Positions 1 to 7,826 of a stretch of 64,000 nt of DNA are shown here, in pieces. The notes beneath the pieces are model-generated. The model saw only the letters and a program-made list of their open reading frames with translations, was not told the DNA's origin and made no database searches. Location: contig NZ_LNUA01000032.1 of the NCBI RefSeq assembly GCF_009764355.1, positions 186,001 to 250,000 of the forward strand, written 5' to 3'. Position numbers and translations under genes: made by a program. The DNA is from Companilactobacillus bobalius. GTDB taxonomy: Bacteria > Bacillota > Bacilli > Lactobacillales > Lactobacillaceae. Position 1 is the stretch's first letter; each line of letters opens with the position of its first letter.

Positions 1-780
1 GACTTTGATATTACTGAAAAAATGCTTCAGTATTTCATTGATAAATTGAATATGAGAAGTCGCTTTGCTAAGCCAACGATTATGATTTGTGCACCTACTA
101 ATGTGACACCAGTAGAACAAAAATCTATCATTGAAGCTGCTGAACAAGCTGGTGGGGGAAAAGTTTATCTACAACTTGAACCCAAGGTAGCTGCTGTTGG
201 TGCTGGTCTTGATATTTTTAAGCCACAAGGAAATATGGTTATTGATATCGGTGGTGGTACTAGTGATATTGCCGTTATTTCAATGGGAGATATCGTTACA
301 AGCCGTTCATTACGTTTCGCGGGTGATAAGATGACAGGCGCTATTCAGGCCTTTGTGAAGCAAAACCATGGCCTTATTATTGGTGAAAGAACTGCTGAAC
401 AAATTAAGATGGAAATCGGTTGTGTCATGGATGCTGACGAAAGTAAGACATTCTCTGCCAGTGGAATTGATGTCGTAACTGGATTGCCTAAAGAAATTAC
501 GATTAATGAATTAGAAGTTCAAAACGCTTTATCTGACGGTGTAGATCAAATTGTTGATGCTGCCAGAAATGTTTTGGAACAAACTCCTCCTGAATTATCT
601 GGAGATATTATTGATCGTGGTATTATGTTAACTGGTGGTGGAGCCTTGTTGAAGAACCTTGACAAGCTTCTTTCCGAAAAGTTACAAGTACCCGTACTTT
701 TGACAGATAGTCCACTTGACTCGGTTGCCTTGGGTACTGGTGTTTTGTTAGAGAATATCGAAAAACATAAAAAATACTAG
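1..780 (+). CDS. mbl: Rod shape-determining protein Mbl/MreB family, 5' partial
   Basis: Bacterial actin homologue that forms membrane-bound filaments steering lateral wall synthesis. The reading frame is open from base 1, so the gene starts outside the window; about 259 codons are visible. Nucleotide-binding signatures are present: the second phosphate loop DIGGGTSDIAV (bases about 250-283) and the adenosine motif [11 protein letters not shown] near the C-terminus. The stretch APTNVTPVEQK is typical of the Mbl branch; the paralogue at 17.3 kb is closer to MreB proper. It is followed at 8 bases by an epuA-type gene and then yidD and rodA, the usual lactobacillar order. Mbl rather than MreB is an inference from neighbours and sequence character. 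No replaced block was seen in the visible part. Confidence 0.9.
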   Translation, partial: DFDITEKMLQYFIDKLNMRSRFAKPTIMICAPTNVTPVEQKSIIEAAEQAGGGKVYLQLEPKVAAVGAGLDIFKPQGNMVIDIGGGTSDIAVISMGDIVTSRSLRFAGDKMTGAIQAFVKQNHGLIIGERTAEQIKMEIGCVMDADESKTFSASGIDVVTGLPKEITINELEVQNALSDGVDQIVDAARNVLEQTPPELSGDIIDRGIMLTGGGALLKNLDKLLSEKLQVPVLLTDSPLDSVALGTGVLLENIEKHKKY

Positions 781-788
781 GGTGAAAA

Positions 789-971
789 ATGAAAAGAGAC
801 TTTGGTAAAGAATATCGTCGTGATATTTTTAAGAAAATAGGTTGGGTATTATTATTAATGCTAATTTTTTTAGTTTTGGGTATGTTGATTGGATCAGCCT
901 TAGGTGGTTCTAATCCACTGGCTGTTTTATGGCCAGGAACCTGGATGCATATGTTTGATTTCCTAAAATAA
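789..971 (+). CDS. EpuA-like small membrane protein
   Basis: A 60-residue protein with a charged N-terminus ([11 protein letters not shown]), one strongly hydrophobic helix at residues about 18-38, and a tail with the [12 protein letters not shown] pattern. Such proteins are annotated as DNA-directed RNA polymerase subunit beta or EpuA family (PF11772) in lactobacilli, where they sit between mbl/mreB and yidD. Their function is unsettled; the polymerase name comes from rpoB fusions or neighbours in other lineages, not from homology to the catalytic subunit. The start is supported by a GGTGA-like site just after the mbl stop. A single-pass membrane protein co-transcribed with mbl is what the sequence supports. 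Confidence 0.8.
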   Translation: MKRDFGKEYRRDIFKKIGWVLLLMLIFLVLGMLIGSALGGSNPLAVLWPGTWMHMFDFLK

Positions 972-972
972 T

Positions 973-1266
973 ATGTTGAAAAAAATATTAATAGGAATCG
1001 TTAGAATTTATCAAAAATTCATATCTCCAGTATTGCCACCTAGTTGTCGATATTACCCAACGTGTTCATCTTACTTTATTGATGCGGTGAAAAAGCACGG
1101 TGGAATTTTAGGTACTGTTATGGGGATTGCAAGAATATTACGTTGTAATCCCTTTGTGCGTGGTGGGGTAGATCCCGTACCAGATAATTTCACCATTTTT
1201 AGAAATCCTCATCCGGAAAAATATGAAGATGAAATTATTGCAAAAAAATTTCATAACAAAGAATAG
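973..1266 (+). CDS. yidD: YidD membrane protein insertion efficiency factor
   Basis: Small YidD/Hlp family protein (PF01809) that assists YidC-dependent insertion of membrane proteins. The hallmark motif is clear: an amphipathic N-terminal helix ([20 protein letters not shown]), then [13 protein letters not shown] and [14 protein letters not shown], with the conserved cysteines of the CRYxPxCS and RCNP motifs. The 97-residue length is slightly above the usual 70-90 because of a charged tail. It starts one base after the preceding stop, consistent with translational coupling in the mbl-rodA operon. Confidence 0.93.
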   Translation: MLKKILIGIVRIYQKFISPVLPPSCRYYPTCSSYFIDAVKKHGGILGTVMGIARILRCNPFVRGGVDPVPDNFTIFRNPHPEKYEDEIIAKKFHNKE

Positions 1267-1276
1267 GAAAGATTCA

Positions 1277-1498
1277 ATGTCTAGAAAAAAGAAATCAGTA
1301 GAAATTAGTTTAAAAGATATCAGTAGTGATCCCGAAACTTATGAACTTTGGGATGGTAAACATTATATTGGAACGATTAAAAAGGAGGCTGAACGTTACC
1401 TTTCTTTTGTAGAGAGCAACGATACTCCCTTTAAGTCGGTCAAACTTGACGATGCAATTAATGAATTGTTGATGCAATATAATTTACATAATCATTAA
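1277..1498 (+). CDS. DUF2969 family protein
   Basis: A 73-residue protein of the lactobacillar DUF2969 type, function unknown. The start at MSRKKKSVEIS is preferred because an AGGAAAG ribosome-binding site lies 7-8 bases upstream; the upstream in-frame ATG at 1223 would overlap yidD by 44 bases. The protein has a basic N-terminus, then a short beta-rich core with the pattern YELWDGKHYIGTI, and no membrane segment. Its position between yidD and rodA is conserved in this family of bacteria. Confidence 0.8.
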   Translation: MSRKKKSVEISLKDISSDPETYELWDGKHYIGTIKKEAERYLSFVESNDTPFKSVKLDDAINELLMQYNLHNH

Positions 1499-1509
1499 TA
1501 GGTGTAGAT

Positions 1510-2709
1510 ATGCAAATAAGAAATGAAAATAAGAAGAATGACGTGGATTCAAGAATTGATTATGGAATAATTTTTTCCGTAATGATGTTGGCTATGATTG
1601 GATTAATGTCAATCTATGTAGCAACGATTCAAGATTCACAGAACCCATTGAAGAATGTGGTTTCACAAATAGTTTGGTATGCTATCGGTGCTGTTATAGT
1701 AGCAGTGGTGATGCAGTTTGATGCGGAGCAGTTGTGGCAAGTTGCCACCTTGGCGTATTTTGCAGGATTGGCGTTACTGTTTTTAGTATTGATTTTTTAC
1801 AGTCGCTCCTATGCTGCAAGTACTGGTGCTAAGAGTTGGTTTGCTATCGGTTCATTTACATTCCAACCATCAGAAGTTATGAAACCGGCGTTTATTTTAA
1901 TGCTGGGTAAAGTAATCACAAATCATAACAGTGAATATTCACATACTATCAAGAGTGATTTTATGTTGATTGGAAAACTATTCCTGTGGACATTGCCTGT
2001 TATGGTGCTTTTGAAGTTACAAAATGATTTTGGTACTATTTTGGTTTTCGTAGCCATCTTAGGTGGAATGATTTTGGTTTCAGGTATTGATTGGCGGATT
2101 CTTTTAGTAGGATTCCTGATCGTAGCTGTCGTTGGTGGTACGGCATTATTATTTGCTACTCTGATAATGGGAAGAACTATCCTAGGCCATTTTGGCTTTA
2201 GATCTTATCAGTTTGCCCGAATTGATAGTTGGCGTGATCCTTCGGCTGATACTTCAGAAAATGGGTATCAGATTTGGCAAAATATGAAGGCAATCGGTTC
2301 TGGACAATTATTTGGTAAAGGCTTCAACGTTTCTAATGTTTATGTCTCACAGAAATGAAGCAGGTACTTTGTCTCTGTTGTTGGTGAAAACTTTGGTTTT
2401 GTTGGTTCTTGTATTTTGATTCTCTTGTACTTCTTGCTAATTTACCAAATGGTTCAAGTAACTTTTGATACAAAGAATGAATTTTATGCTTACGTATCAA
2501 CTGGTGTTATTATGATGATTTTATTCCACGTATTTGAAAATATTGGTATGAGTGTAGGTCTATTACCGTTGACGGGTATTCCATTGCCATTTATTTCGCA
2601 AGGTGGATCTGCCTTATTAGGTAATATGATCGGTATTGGATTGATTATGTCAATGAGATTCCATCATAAGAGTTACATGTTTGAAAACGGTACTTTTAAA
2701 CAAAGGTAG
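1510..2709 (+). pseudogene. rodA: RodA-type SEDS peptidoglycan polymerase, interrupted by one stop
   Basis: SEDS-family glycosyltransferase of the rod elongation machinery, polymerising lipid II with a class B PBP. About ten membrane segments are visible, with the family signatures GAKSWFAIGSFTFQPSEVMKPA and the C-terminal PFISQGGSALLGNMIGIG. The reading frame is the same before and after a TGA at 2356-2358, and the total of 399 codons is the normal family length. Around 2344-2372 the conserved PVRESDFIF-like stretch that should follow NVYV is replaced by unrelated sequence of equal length (VYVSQK, stop, SRYFV). This is one of the window's length-neutral blocks, so it is more likely a sequence error than true gene decay. 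Its neighbours mbl and epuA fit an elongation operon. Confidence 0.9.
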
Positions 2710-2718
2710 GAATTAATT

Positions 2719-3015
2719 ATGAGTGATAAAAAGAATTATTTTTGGATAAAAAAAGGTGAGCATACGACTCGTATAGGTCTCACTAAGGAAGCTCAAGATA
2801 CTTTAGGTGATGTCAAATATGTTGAATTACCTGATTTAAATTCTGACATAAAAAAAGGCGAATCTAGTGGTGAGATTGAGGCTCAAAAAGCTGTAGTTGA
2901 GCTAGAATCACCGGTTAGCGGCAAGATTGTCAAGGTTAATGATAAATTAAATGATAATCCTGAATTATTAAATGGTACTGAAAAAGATGCTTGGTTCTTT
3001 GAAGTAAATAATTAA
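2719..3015 (+). CDS. Glycine cleavage H-like lipoyl-domain protein
   Basis: A 98-residue protein of the GcvH fold. The lipoyl hairpin is recognisable: EIEAQKAVVELESPVSGKIVKVN, with the candidate lipoylated lysine in EAQKAV, then NPELLNGT and a C-terminal WFF pattern as in GcvH (usually GWF/WLI). It is shorter than true GcvH (about 125 residues) and no other glycine-cleavage genes are near. In lactobacilli such GcvH-like proteins are thought to act in lipoate relay or to be uncharacterised; a role in glycine cleavage is not supported here. A good GGAATTA-type site precedes the ATG. Confidence 0.8.
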   Translation: MSDKKNYFWIKKGEHTTRIGLTKEAQDTLGDVKYVELPDLNSDIKKGESSGEIEAQKAVVELESPVSGKIVKVNDKLNDNPELLNGTEKDAWFFEVNN

Positions 3016-3038
3016 ATTTTTAAAATTTATCTTTTTAT

Positions 3039-3067
3039 TGTTGCTTATTTCTTGCAACATTTTTTAA
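3039..3067 (+). terminator. Rho-independent terminator after the gcvH-like gene
   Basis: Short hairpin TGTTGC / GCAACA with a 9-base loop, followed directly by a run of six T. It ends the mbl-rodA-gcvH transcript before the Xre regulator. Confidence 0.6.
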
Positions 3068-3118
3068 TAACTGTTTAAATTATCCATGGAATTAATAAAT
3101 GAATGGGGATAGTTTAGA

Positions 3119-3976
3119 ATGAAAATCTTAGGTGAAAAGATTCGTCATTACAGAAAACTCAGAGGTATTTCTCAATCTGAGTTAGCTGATGGCATTTGTA
3201 CACAGGCAACTGTCAGCCTGATTGAAAAAAAAGACAAGATTCCAAGTATGGAAATTTTGGTTCGCATTTGTGAGAGACTGGGTATCACAATGAACCTTGT
3301 AATTGTTAATGACGATAGTCAAATCTATTCAATAATTAGTGATATTAAGAAGTCATTCTATCAAGATGATTTCGATGGAATTAGTGATAAACTGGGTAAG
3401 CTTAACAACATCAATGTCAACAATAAACAAGAAATTAAGCTAATTCACTTCTTCCATGGTTTGATTGAATATGTCACAAGCAAGAATTACGACAAGGCCA
3501 TCTTTGATTTCAATCGCGCAATGAATGTGAATATTGCTAATGTGGATATGTATGATATTCTAATCGACATATTTACAGCCAAGGCATACATCAATAAAAA
3601 GTCACTTGATGAAGCTAAAGTTTACTATGATCAAGCTAAAGACTTAATCAAATCAAGCTTAGATAAAATCGGTGATGAAAATTACCATGATAGTATTTTG
3701 ATTTATGCTAATATGTCTGACTTGTCATTAAAGCTGGATGAAAATCAAAAGGCTATGGAATACGCTAATGAAGGTATTTTCATTGCTAGAAGAGAACAAA
3801 CTCTTTTCAAGCTTGATGAAATGTATTGTTACTTAGCAGAAGCAGGCACACGCGAAGGTCAAAAGGCCGATGAAGATTACATTAAAGCATATGTGATTTC
3901 TAGTGTGAGTGAAGATAAAAGAGTATTTGAAAAATTAAAATCTAAAGTGAAAGATATGCACTTAAATATCTTTTAA
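3119..3976 (+). CDS. Xre-family regulator with TPR-like C-terminal domain (Rgg/PlcR type)
   Basis: Transcription regulator of 285 residues. Residues about 4-60 form a helix-turn-helix (GEKIRHYRKLRGISQSELADG, then TVSLIEKKDKIPS, close to the Xre consensus). The rest is all-helical with tandem A/Y/A-rich repeats (FFHGLIEY, YDKAIFDFNRA, AKVYYDQA, AMEYANEGIFIARR), the arrangement of Rgg, PlcR and PrgX peptide-responsive regulators. The target and any peptide signal are not visible: no obvious small peptide gene lies beside it. It stands alone between two terminators, so it is probably monocistronic. Its start follows GGGGATAG, 7 bases upstream. Confidence 0.8.
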   Translation: MKILGEKIRHYRKLRGISQSELADGICTQATVSLIEKKDKIPSMEILVRICERLGITMNLVIVNDDSQIYSIISDIKKSFYQDDFDGISDKLGKLNNINVNNKQEIKLIHFFHGLIEYVTSKNYDKAIFDFNRAMNVNIANVDMYDILIDIFTAKAYINKKSLDEAKVYYDQAKDLIKSSLDKIGDENYHDSILIYANMSDLSLKLDENQKAMEYANEGIFIARREQTLFKLDEMYCYLAEAGTREGQKADEDYIKAYVISSVSEDKRVFEKLKSKVKDMHLNIF

Positions 3977-4004
3977 AAAATAAATAATTTATTAAATTCC
4001 AATA

Positions 4005-4037
4005 AAAAAGGAGTGATTCGAAAGAATCACTCCTTTT
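4005..4037. terminator. Bidirectional terminator
   Basis: Perfect 15-base-pair stem AAAAAGGAGTGATTC / GAATCACTCCTTTTT around a GAAA loop. The A-run and T-run let it serve both the plus-strand regulator and the minus-strand usp gene. Confidence 0.9.
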
Positions 4038-4047
4038 TGTTTACGAT

Positions 4048-4521
4048 TTATTTTCTAGGTTTCTTGATAGTCTTGTTATCTAAGTCAGTTCTAACAACAA
4101 GTACATCACATGCTGCAGTTCTTGTTACATATTCAGTAACCGAACCAATTAGCAATCTCTCCATAGCATTAAGACCAGTAGCGCCGATCATAATCAAGTC
4201 GACACCTAACTTCTTAGGGAAGTCTGTGGCAATGATTGCCTTAGGAGCGCCATATTCAATACTGTAGTCGATTTCGTTTAGGCCAGCATCTTGAGCTGTC
4301 TTAACATAACTTTTAACAGTATCCTTAGCCTTTTCAGTGATCTGTTCAACCATTGTTGAATCAAAACTAGAAACATTTTGAAAAGCTCTAGTATCAATAA
4401 CATGAAGCAAATGAACAGCGGCATTGTTTCTTTTAGCTACTTCCACAGCTTTCTTAAATGCTAGTTCAGCTTCAAATGAACCATCGATTGGTACGAGAAT
4501 GTTTTTATATTGTTGTAACAT
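4048..4521 (-). CDS. Universal stress protein (UspA family)
   Basis: Single-domain Usp fold of 157 residues. It starts with YKNILVPIDGSFEAELAFKKA and has the ATP-binding signature near the C-terminus as GATGLNAMERLLIGSVTEYV, matching G-x2-G-x9-G-(S/T), followed by CDVLVVR. ATP-binding Usp proteins act as cytoplasmic stress regulators; the precise role is unknown. The ATG at MLQQYK is chosen because GGGGTGAT lies about 7 bases upstream; the ATG three codons earlier would overlap that site. The tail is very basic (NKTIKKPRK). It is transcribed toward the shared terminator. Confidence 0.9.
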   Translation of the reverse strand: MLQQYKNILVPIDGSFEAELAFKKAVEVAKRNNAAVHLLHVIDTRAFQNVSSFDSTMVEQITEKAKDTVKSYVKTAQDAGLNEIDYSIEYGAPKAIIATDFPKKLGVDLIMIGATGLNAMERLLIGSVTEYVTRTAACDVLVVRTDLDNKTIKKPRK

Positions 4522-4600
4522 AAGTATCACCCCGTTAGTGTAGTATTATTACTGCTTTTATATCTTTATTTTAGTTGATTGAGGCCGATAAATACAGTCA

Positions 4601-4879
4601 TCAGCGAATATTTGCTAAATAAATTGAAAAGGCTGCCGCAATTAGACTTCCCAATAACAATGTTATTAGATTCATTTCCTTGGTACCGACTAAAAGGACA
4701 ACGATTCCTAGGATAGAAACCAAAATTAATAGGACAGCAGTGAAACGCATGATATTTTTTAAAGTAAGATTTTCGTTAGGTGAGTAGATTAAAAACTTTT
4801 TATCACTGTGTGACCATAATGTGTAGGCCAATGCCAACAAAAAAATAATAAAAAATATCATTAAAACTTTAATTATCAT
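4601..4879 (-). CDS. Small membrane protein, possibly DUF3899-like
   Basis: A 92-residue protein with three hydrophobic segments: residues about 3-22, 46-66 and 70-90. The loop between the first two is polar (SHSDKKFLIYSPNENLTLKN). I do not recognise a function; similar small proteins in lactobacilli are annotated DUF3899 or hypothetical, and that match is from memory only. It begins 7 bases after the rarA stop on the same strand, so it is probably co-transcribed with it. Confidence 0.6.
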   Translation of the reverse strand: MIIKVLMIFFIIFLLALAYTLWSHSDKKFLIYSPNENLTLKNIMRFTAVLLILVSILGIVVLLVGTKEMNLITLLLGSLIAAAFSIYLANIR

Positions 4880-4886
4880 AACTATT

Positions 4887-6173
4887 CTAACCTCGTTTTG
4901 AATTCTTTTTCCATTCTTGAATTTGTTGCATTCGAAGATTTAATGCTTGTTCATATTTACCAGTGTTCTTAGGTTGATAATATTTCTTGTTAATGAGATT
5001 GTTAGGTAAATATTGTTGTTCAACCCAAGAATTAGGATAATTATGTGGATATTTGTATTCGAGTCCGTGACCTAATTTCTTGGCACCTGAATAATGTGCA
5101 TCTTTCAGATCGTCAGGAATTGAACTAGCTTTACCATCACGTACGTCTGCTAGTGCATCATCAATAGCTACCATACCTGAGTTCGATTTAGGGCAGAGGC
5201 AAAGATCAATTACTGCATCTGCTAAAGGAATCCTAGCCTCGGGTAGTCCAACCATTTGTGCTACTTGAGCAGCCTGAACAGCTCGAGCACATGCTTGTGG
5301 ATTAGCTAAACCGACGTCTTCATAGGCACAAACTAGTAACCGACGGATAGCAGATGTTAATTCACCAGCTTCTAAAAGTCGAGCAAGGTAAAGTAATGCA
5401 GCATTAGGATCGCTTCCACGGATCGATTTTTGAAAGGCGGAAATGACATCGTAATGGCTATCACCATTCTTATCAGCTGAGATAGCTTTACGTTGAATTG
5501 ACTCTTCAATTGATTGTAAATCGATATGAATTTGTTCGTTTTCATCACTTTTTGTTGAAAGATCAGACGGCTCATGCCCATTTAAAATACTTCGTAGATC
5601 ACCATTTGTCGAATTGACCAATAGATTTAGAGCATTCTCATCTAGTTTGACATCGTACTTGCCTAAACCGTTCTTATTATCCTCTAGAGCCCTTCTGACA
5701 GCTTTTTTTAGATCATCACTAGTAAGAGGATATAATTCAAAAATTTGTACACGAGAGCGAATAGCAGGACTTATATTGATATATGGATTTTCAGTAGTTG
5801 CACCAATTAAAATGATGGAGCCACTTTCCAGTAGTGGAAGAAGAAAATCCTGTTTAGTCTTATCTAGACGATGGATTTCATCCAATAAAAGGACAACTGT
5901 TCCACTCATTTTGGCCTCTTCAGCTACAATTTGTAAATCTTTTTTACTGTCAGTGGCGGCATTTAATTTTCTGAAAGCATATTTGGTACTTCCGGCAATT
6001 GCACTGGCAATACTGGTCTTTCCAATCCCAGGAGGACCATAGAGAATCATTGAAGATAACATTTTAGCTTCAACCATTCGGCGAAGTATCTTATGGGGAC
6101 CAACTAAATGTTGTTGACCAACAATTTCATCAATATTAGTAGGTCGCATGCGATATGCTAATGGTTTTTGCAT
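4887..6173 (-). CDS. rarA: RarA/MgsA AAA+ ATPase (replication-associated recombination protein A)
   Basis: Clamp-loader-like AAA+ ATPase acting at stalled replication forks. The N-terminus has PLAYRMRPTNIDEIVGQQHLVG, Walker A ILYGPPGIGKTS, Walker B LLLDEIHR and sensor 1 IGATTENP, then the C-terminal tetramerisation region with CAYEDVGLANPQA and PKSNS. The 428-residue length is normal. Just after the NGDLRS sensor-2 stretch the expected ALNALELAVL helix reads ILNGHEPSDL (bases about 5561-5590), an unlikely substitution of equal length with no stop. Compared with other replaced genes here it looks like a silent case of the same problem. Apart from that the gene is complete. Confidence 0.92.
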   Translation of the reverse strand: MQKPLAYRMRPTNIDEIVGQQHLVGPHKILRRMVEAKMLSSMILYGPPGIGKTSIASAIAGSTKYAFRKLNAATDSKKDLQIVAEEAKMSGTVVLLLDEIHRLDKTKQDFLLPLLESGSIILIGATTENPYINISPAIRSRVQIFELYPLTSDDLKKAVRRALEDNKNGLGKYDVKLDENALNLLVNSTNGDLRSILNGHEPSDLSTKSDENEQIHIDLQSIEESIQRKAISADKNGDSHYDVISAFQKSIRGSDPNAALLYLARLLEAGELTSAIRRLLVCAYEDVGLANPQACARAVQAAQVAQMVGLPEARIPLADAVIDLCLCPKSNSGMVAIDDALADVRDGKASSIPDDLKDAHYSGAKKLGHGLEYKYPHNYPNSWVEQQYLPNNLINKKYYQPKNTGKYEQALNLRMQQIQEWKKNSKRG

Positions 6174-6226
6174 AATTCCTCCTATATAATTAATATGTAT
6201 ATATTCTACAACAAAGGATTGAGAAC

Positions 6227-6826
6227 ATGTTTGATAAAAATGATTTTAAAGTTTTCAATGATGACACCTTGAGTGGACGTTTGGAGTTAATTAAAAGAGA
6301 TCTTGATCCTAAATTTGAGGTTTTAGGTCAAGACTTGCTTCAGGCACTTGAAGATGAATATCATCAGAAGTTCTTTTTAAAGATAGCTAAGCATCAACGT
6401 CGGACAAAGAATCCACCTCCTGATACTTGGTTAGCTATCAACCAAGACAAAAAAGGGTATAAAAAGACACCACATTTGGAATTTGGCTTATGGCCAGATC
6501 GTTACTTTATAACTTTTAGTTTATTGGCTGATATTAGAGATAGGGTAAATTACTATCCGATTTTAGAAAAGTATCAAGATAAAATCATATCAGAAGGCTG
6601 GGGAGTGTCAAATGATCACACTTCCAGTGTTTTAAAGAATGCTGCTGAATTTGGCGATGTAATTAAGCATTATCAAAAAGTTAAGTCTAGTGACTTAGTA
6701 GTGGGATTTGAACTTTTAAAGGATGATCCGATAGTATCAAGTGCAGATTATGATCAGCTTTTGAAAGATAAGTTCATGAAGTTGAGTAAGTACTTGGTTC
6801 TTTTTAATGAAGAGGTTGCCAAATAG
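6227..6826 (+). CDS. UPF0637 (DUF1054, YktB-like) protein
   Basis: Soluble 199-residue protein of the UPF0637/DUF1054 family, function unknown. Recognisable family features are FDKNDFKVF at the start, the basic stretch KIAKHQRRTKNPPPDTW, and HLEFGLWPDRYFI. No membrane segment or signal is present. It is divergently placed against rarA, with a start after AAAGGATTGAGAAC. It has its own promoter region in the short AT-rich gap before it. Confidence 0.85.
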   Translation: MFDKNDFKVFNDDTLSGRLELIKRDLDPKFEVLGQDLLQALEDEYHQKFFLKIAKHQRRTKNPPPDTWLAINQDKKGYKKTPHLEFGLWPDRYFITFSLLADIRDRVNYYPILEKYQDKIISEGWGVSNDHTSSVLKNAAEFGDVIKHYQKVKSSDLVVGFELLKDDPIVSSADYDQLLKDKFMKLSKYLVLFNEEVAK

Positions 6827-6843
6827 GCATTCTCTTTTTTTGT

Positions 6844-6876
6844 AAAAAAAATACACCCACCAAGGAGTGGATGTAT
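6844..6876 (-). terminator. Terminator of rpsD
   Basis: On the minus strand a 10-base stem ATACATCCAC / GTGGGTGTAT is followed by a run of T (seen as A-run at 6844-6850 on the plus strand). It may also act weakly for the upstream plus-strand gene, which has its own T-run at about 6833. Confidence 0.8.
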
Positions 6877-6888
6877 TTGTTCCAAATA

Positions 6889-7500
6889 TTAAAGAATTTG
6901 GTTGTAGTATTCAACAATCAATGATTCATCGATATTTGGTTCTAGTTCGTCACGTTCTGGGTTACGTACTAGAGAACCTGTCATTTCGTTATCATCAAAT
7001 GTAACGAAACCAGGACGACCAACAACGTTTTCAAGGTTAGCCTTAACAATTGTAAGGTTCTTTGACTTGTCACGAAGGCTGATCTTTTGACCAATCTTAA
7101 CTTCGTATGAAGGGATATCAACACGTTTGCCATCAACAGTGATGTGACCGTGGTTAACAAGTTGACGGGCTTGTGGACGTGAGCTTGCTAAACCTAAACG
7201 GTAAACCATGTTATCCAATCTTGTTTCAAGAAGAATCATCAAGTTAACACCATGAATTCCTTCCATCTTACCGGCACGGTTGAATAGGTTACGGAATTGA
7301 CGTTCGTTAACATCATACATGAAACGTAACTTTTGCTTTTCAGCTAATTGTTGACCGTATTCTGAAACCTTACGACGGCCACCGTTTGGTCCATGTTGAC
7401 CTGGGGCATAGATTAAACGGTTAATTTCCTCAGATGCTACTGAAAGTGAAATTCCTAAACGACGTGATAATTTCCAACGAGGTCCTGTATATCTTGACAT
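6889..7500 (-). CDS. rpsD: 30S ribosomal protein S4
   Basis: Primary 16S rRNA-binding protein of the small subunit body and a translational accuracy factor. All of it is present in 203 residues: [18 protein letters not shown], the S4 globular part, and the S4 RNA-binding domain [36 protein letters not shown]. The N-terminal zinc cysteines of some S4 proteins are absent, which is normal in many Firmicutes. It is monocistronic, as usual in this phylum. Intact, with strong codon bias. Confidence 0.98.
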   Translation of the reverse strand: MSRYTGPRWKLSRRLGISLSVASEEINRLIYAPGQHGPNGGRRKVSEYGQQLAEKQKLRFMYDVNERQFRNLFNRAGKMEGIHGVNLMILLETRLDNMVYRLGLASSRPQARQLVNHGHITVDGKRVDIPSYEVKIGQKISLRDKSKNLTIVKANLENVVGRPGFVTFDDNEMTGSLVRNPERDELEPNIDESLIVEYYNQIL

Positions 7501-7675
7501 AAATAAATTCCTCCAAAATGTTTGTCTGGAGTAAAATAATTAACTAGAGCACAGCATTCGTGCAGTTATCGTTACAATTTTCGCCATGTGCAGCTCACAG
7601 GTTACTTGTTGAACTAAATCGTCGATAAATGTTGACGTTCTTGCCGCTCTTTGCTGCATATTTTACACGAGGACT
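7501..7675 (-). promoter_or_regulatory. Probable S4 autoregulatory leader of rpsD
   Basis: A 175-base untranslated leader lies between the promoter and the rpsD start. In Firmicutes S4 represses its own mRNA by binding such a leader. Several self-complementary stretches are present (for example GCACAGCATTCGTGC), but I could not fold it, so the assignment rests on position, length and known biology. AGGAGG-like sites lie just before the ATG. Confidence 0.5.
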
Positions 7676-7704
7676 AGTGTAACGTGATTGATACCAATTG
7701 TCAA
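7676..7704 (-). promoter_or_regulatory. Promoter of rpsD
   Basis: On the minus strand TTGACA (7699-7704) and TACACT (7676-7681) are separated by 17 bases. The -35 is perfect and the -10 differs from consensus at two positions, as expected for a ribosomal protein gene. Confidence 0.8.
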
Positions 7705-7777
7705 AGTAAATTTTTGGAGGGAATAGTTTAAAACTTTATTATGAAAAGTTGATAGTTCTGATAATAGTAATAATATT

Positions 7778-7786
7778 TGGTATAAT
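7778..7786 (+). promoter_or_regulatory. Extended -10 promoter before ezrA
   Basis: TGGTATAAT, a perfect -10 with the TG extension, lies 41 bases upstream of the ezrA start. The -35 region is weak. Confidence 0.6.
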
Positions 7787-7826
7787 TTCTTTGAGATAAG
7801 ACGCAATTGTCATTAGGGGTGTAAAA

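Noticed and set aside
5614..6042. Plus-strand open frame of 142 codons inside rarA
   Set aside because: It is antisense to a well-supported AAA+ gene and has no likeness or start site.
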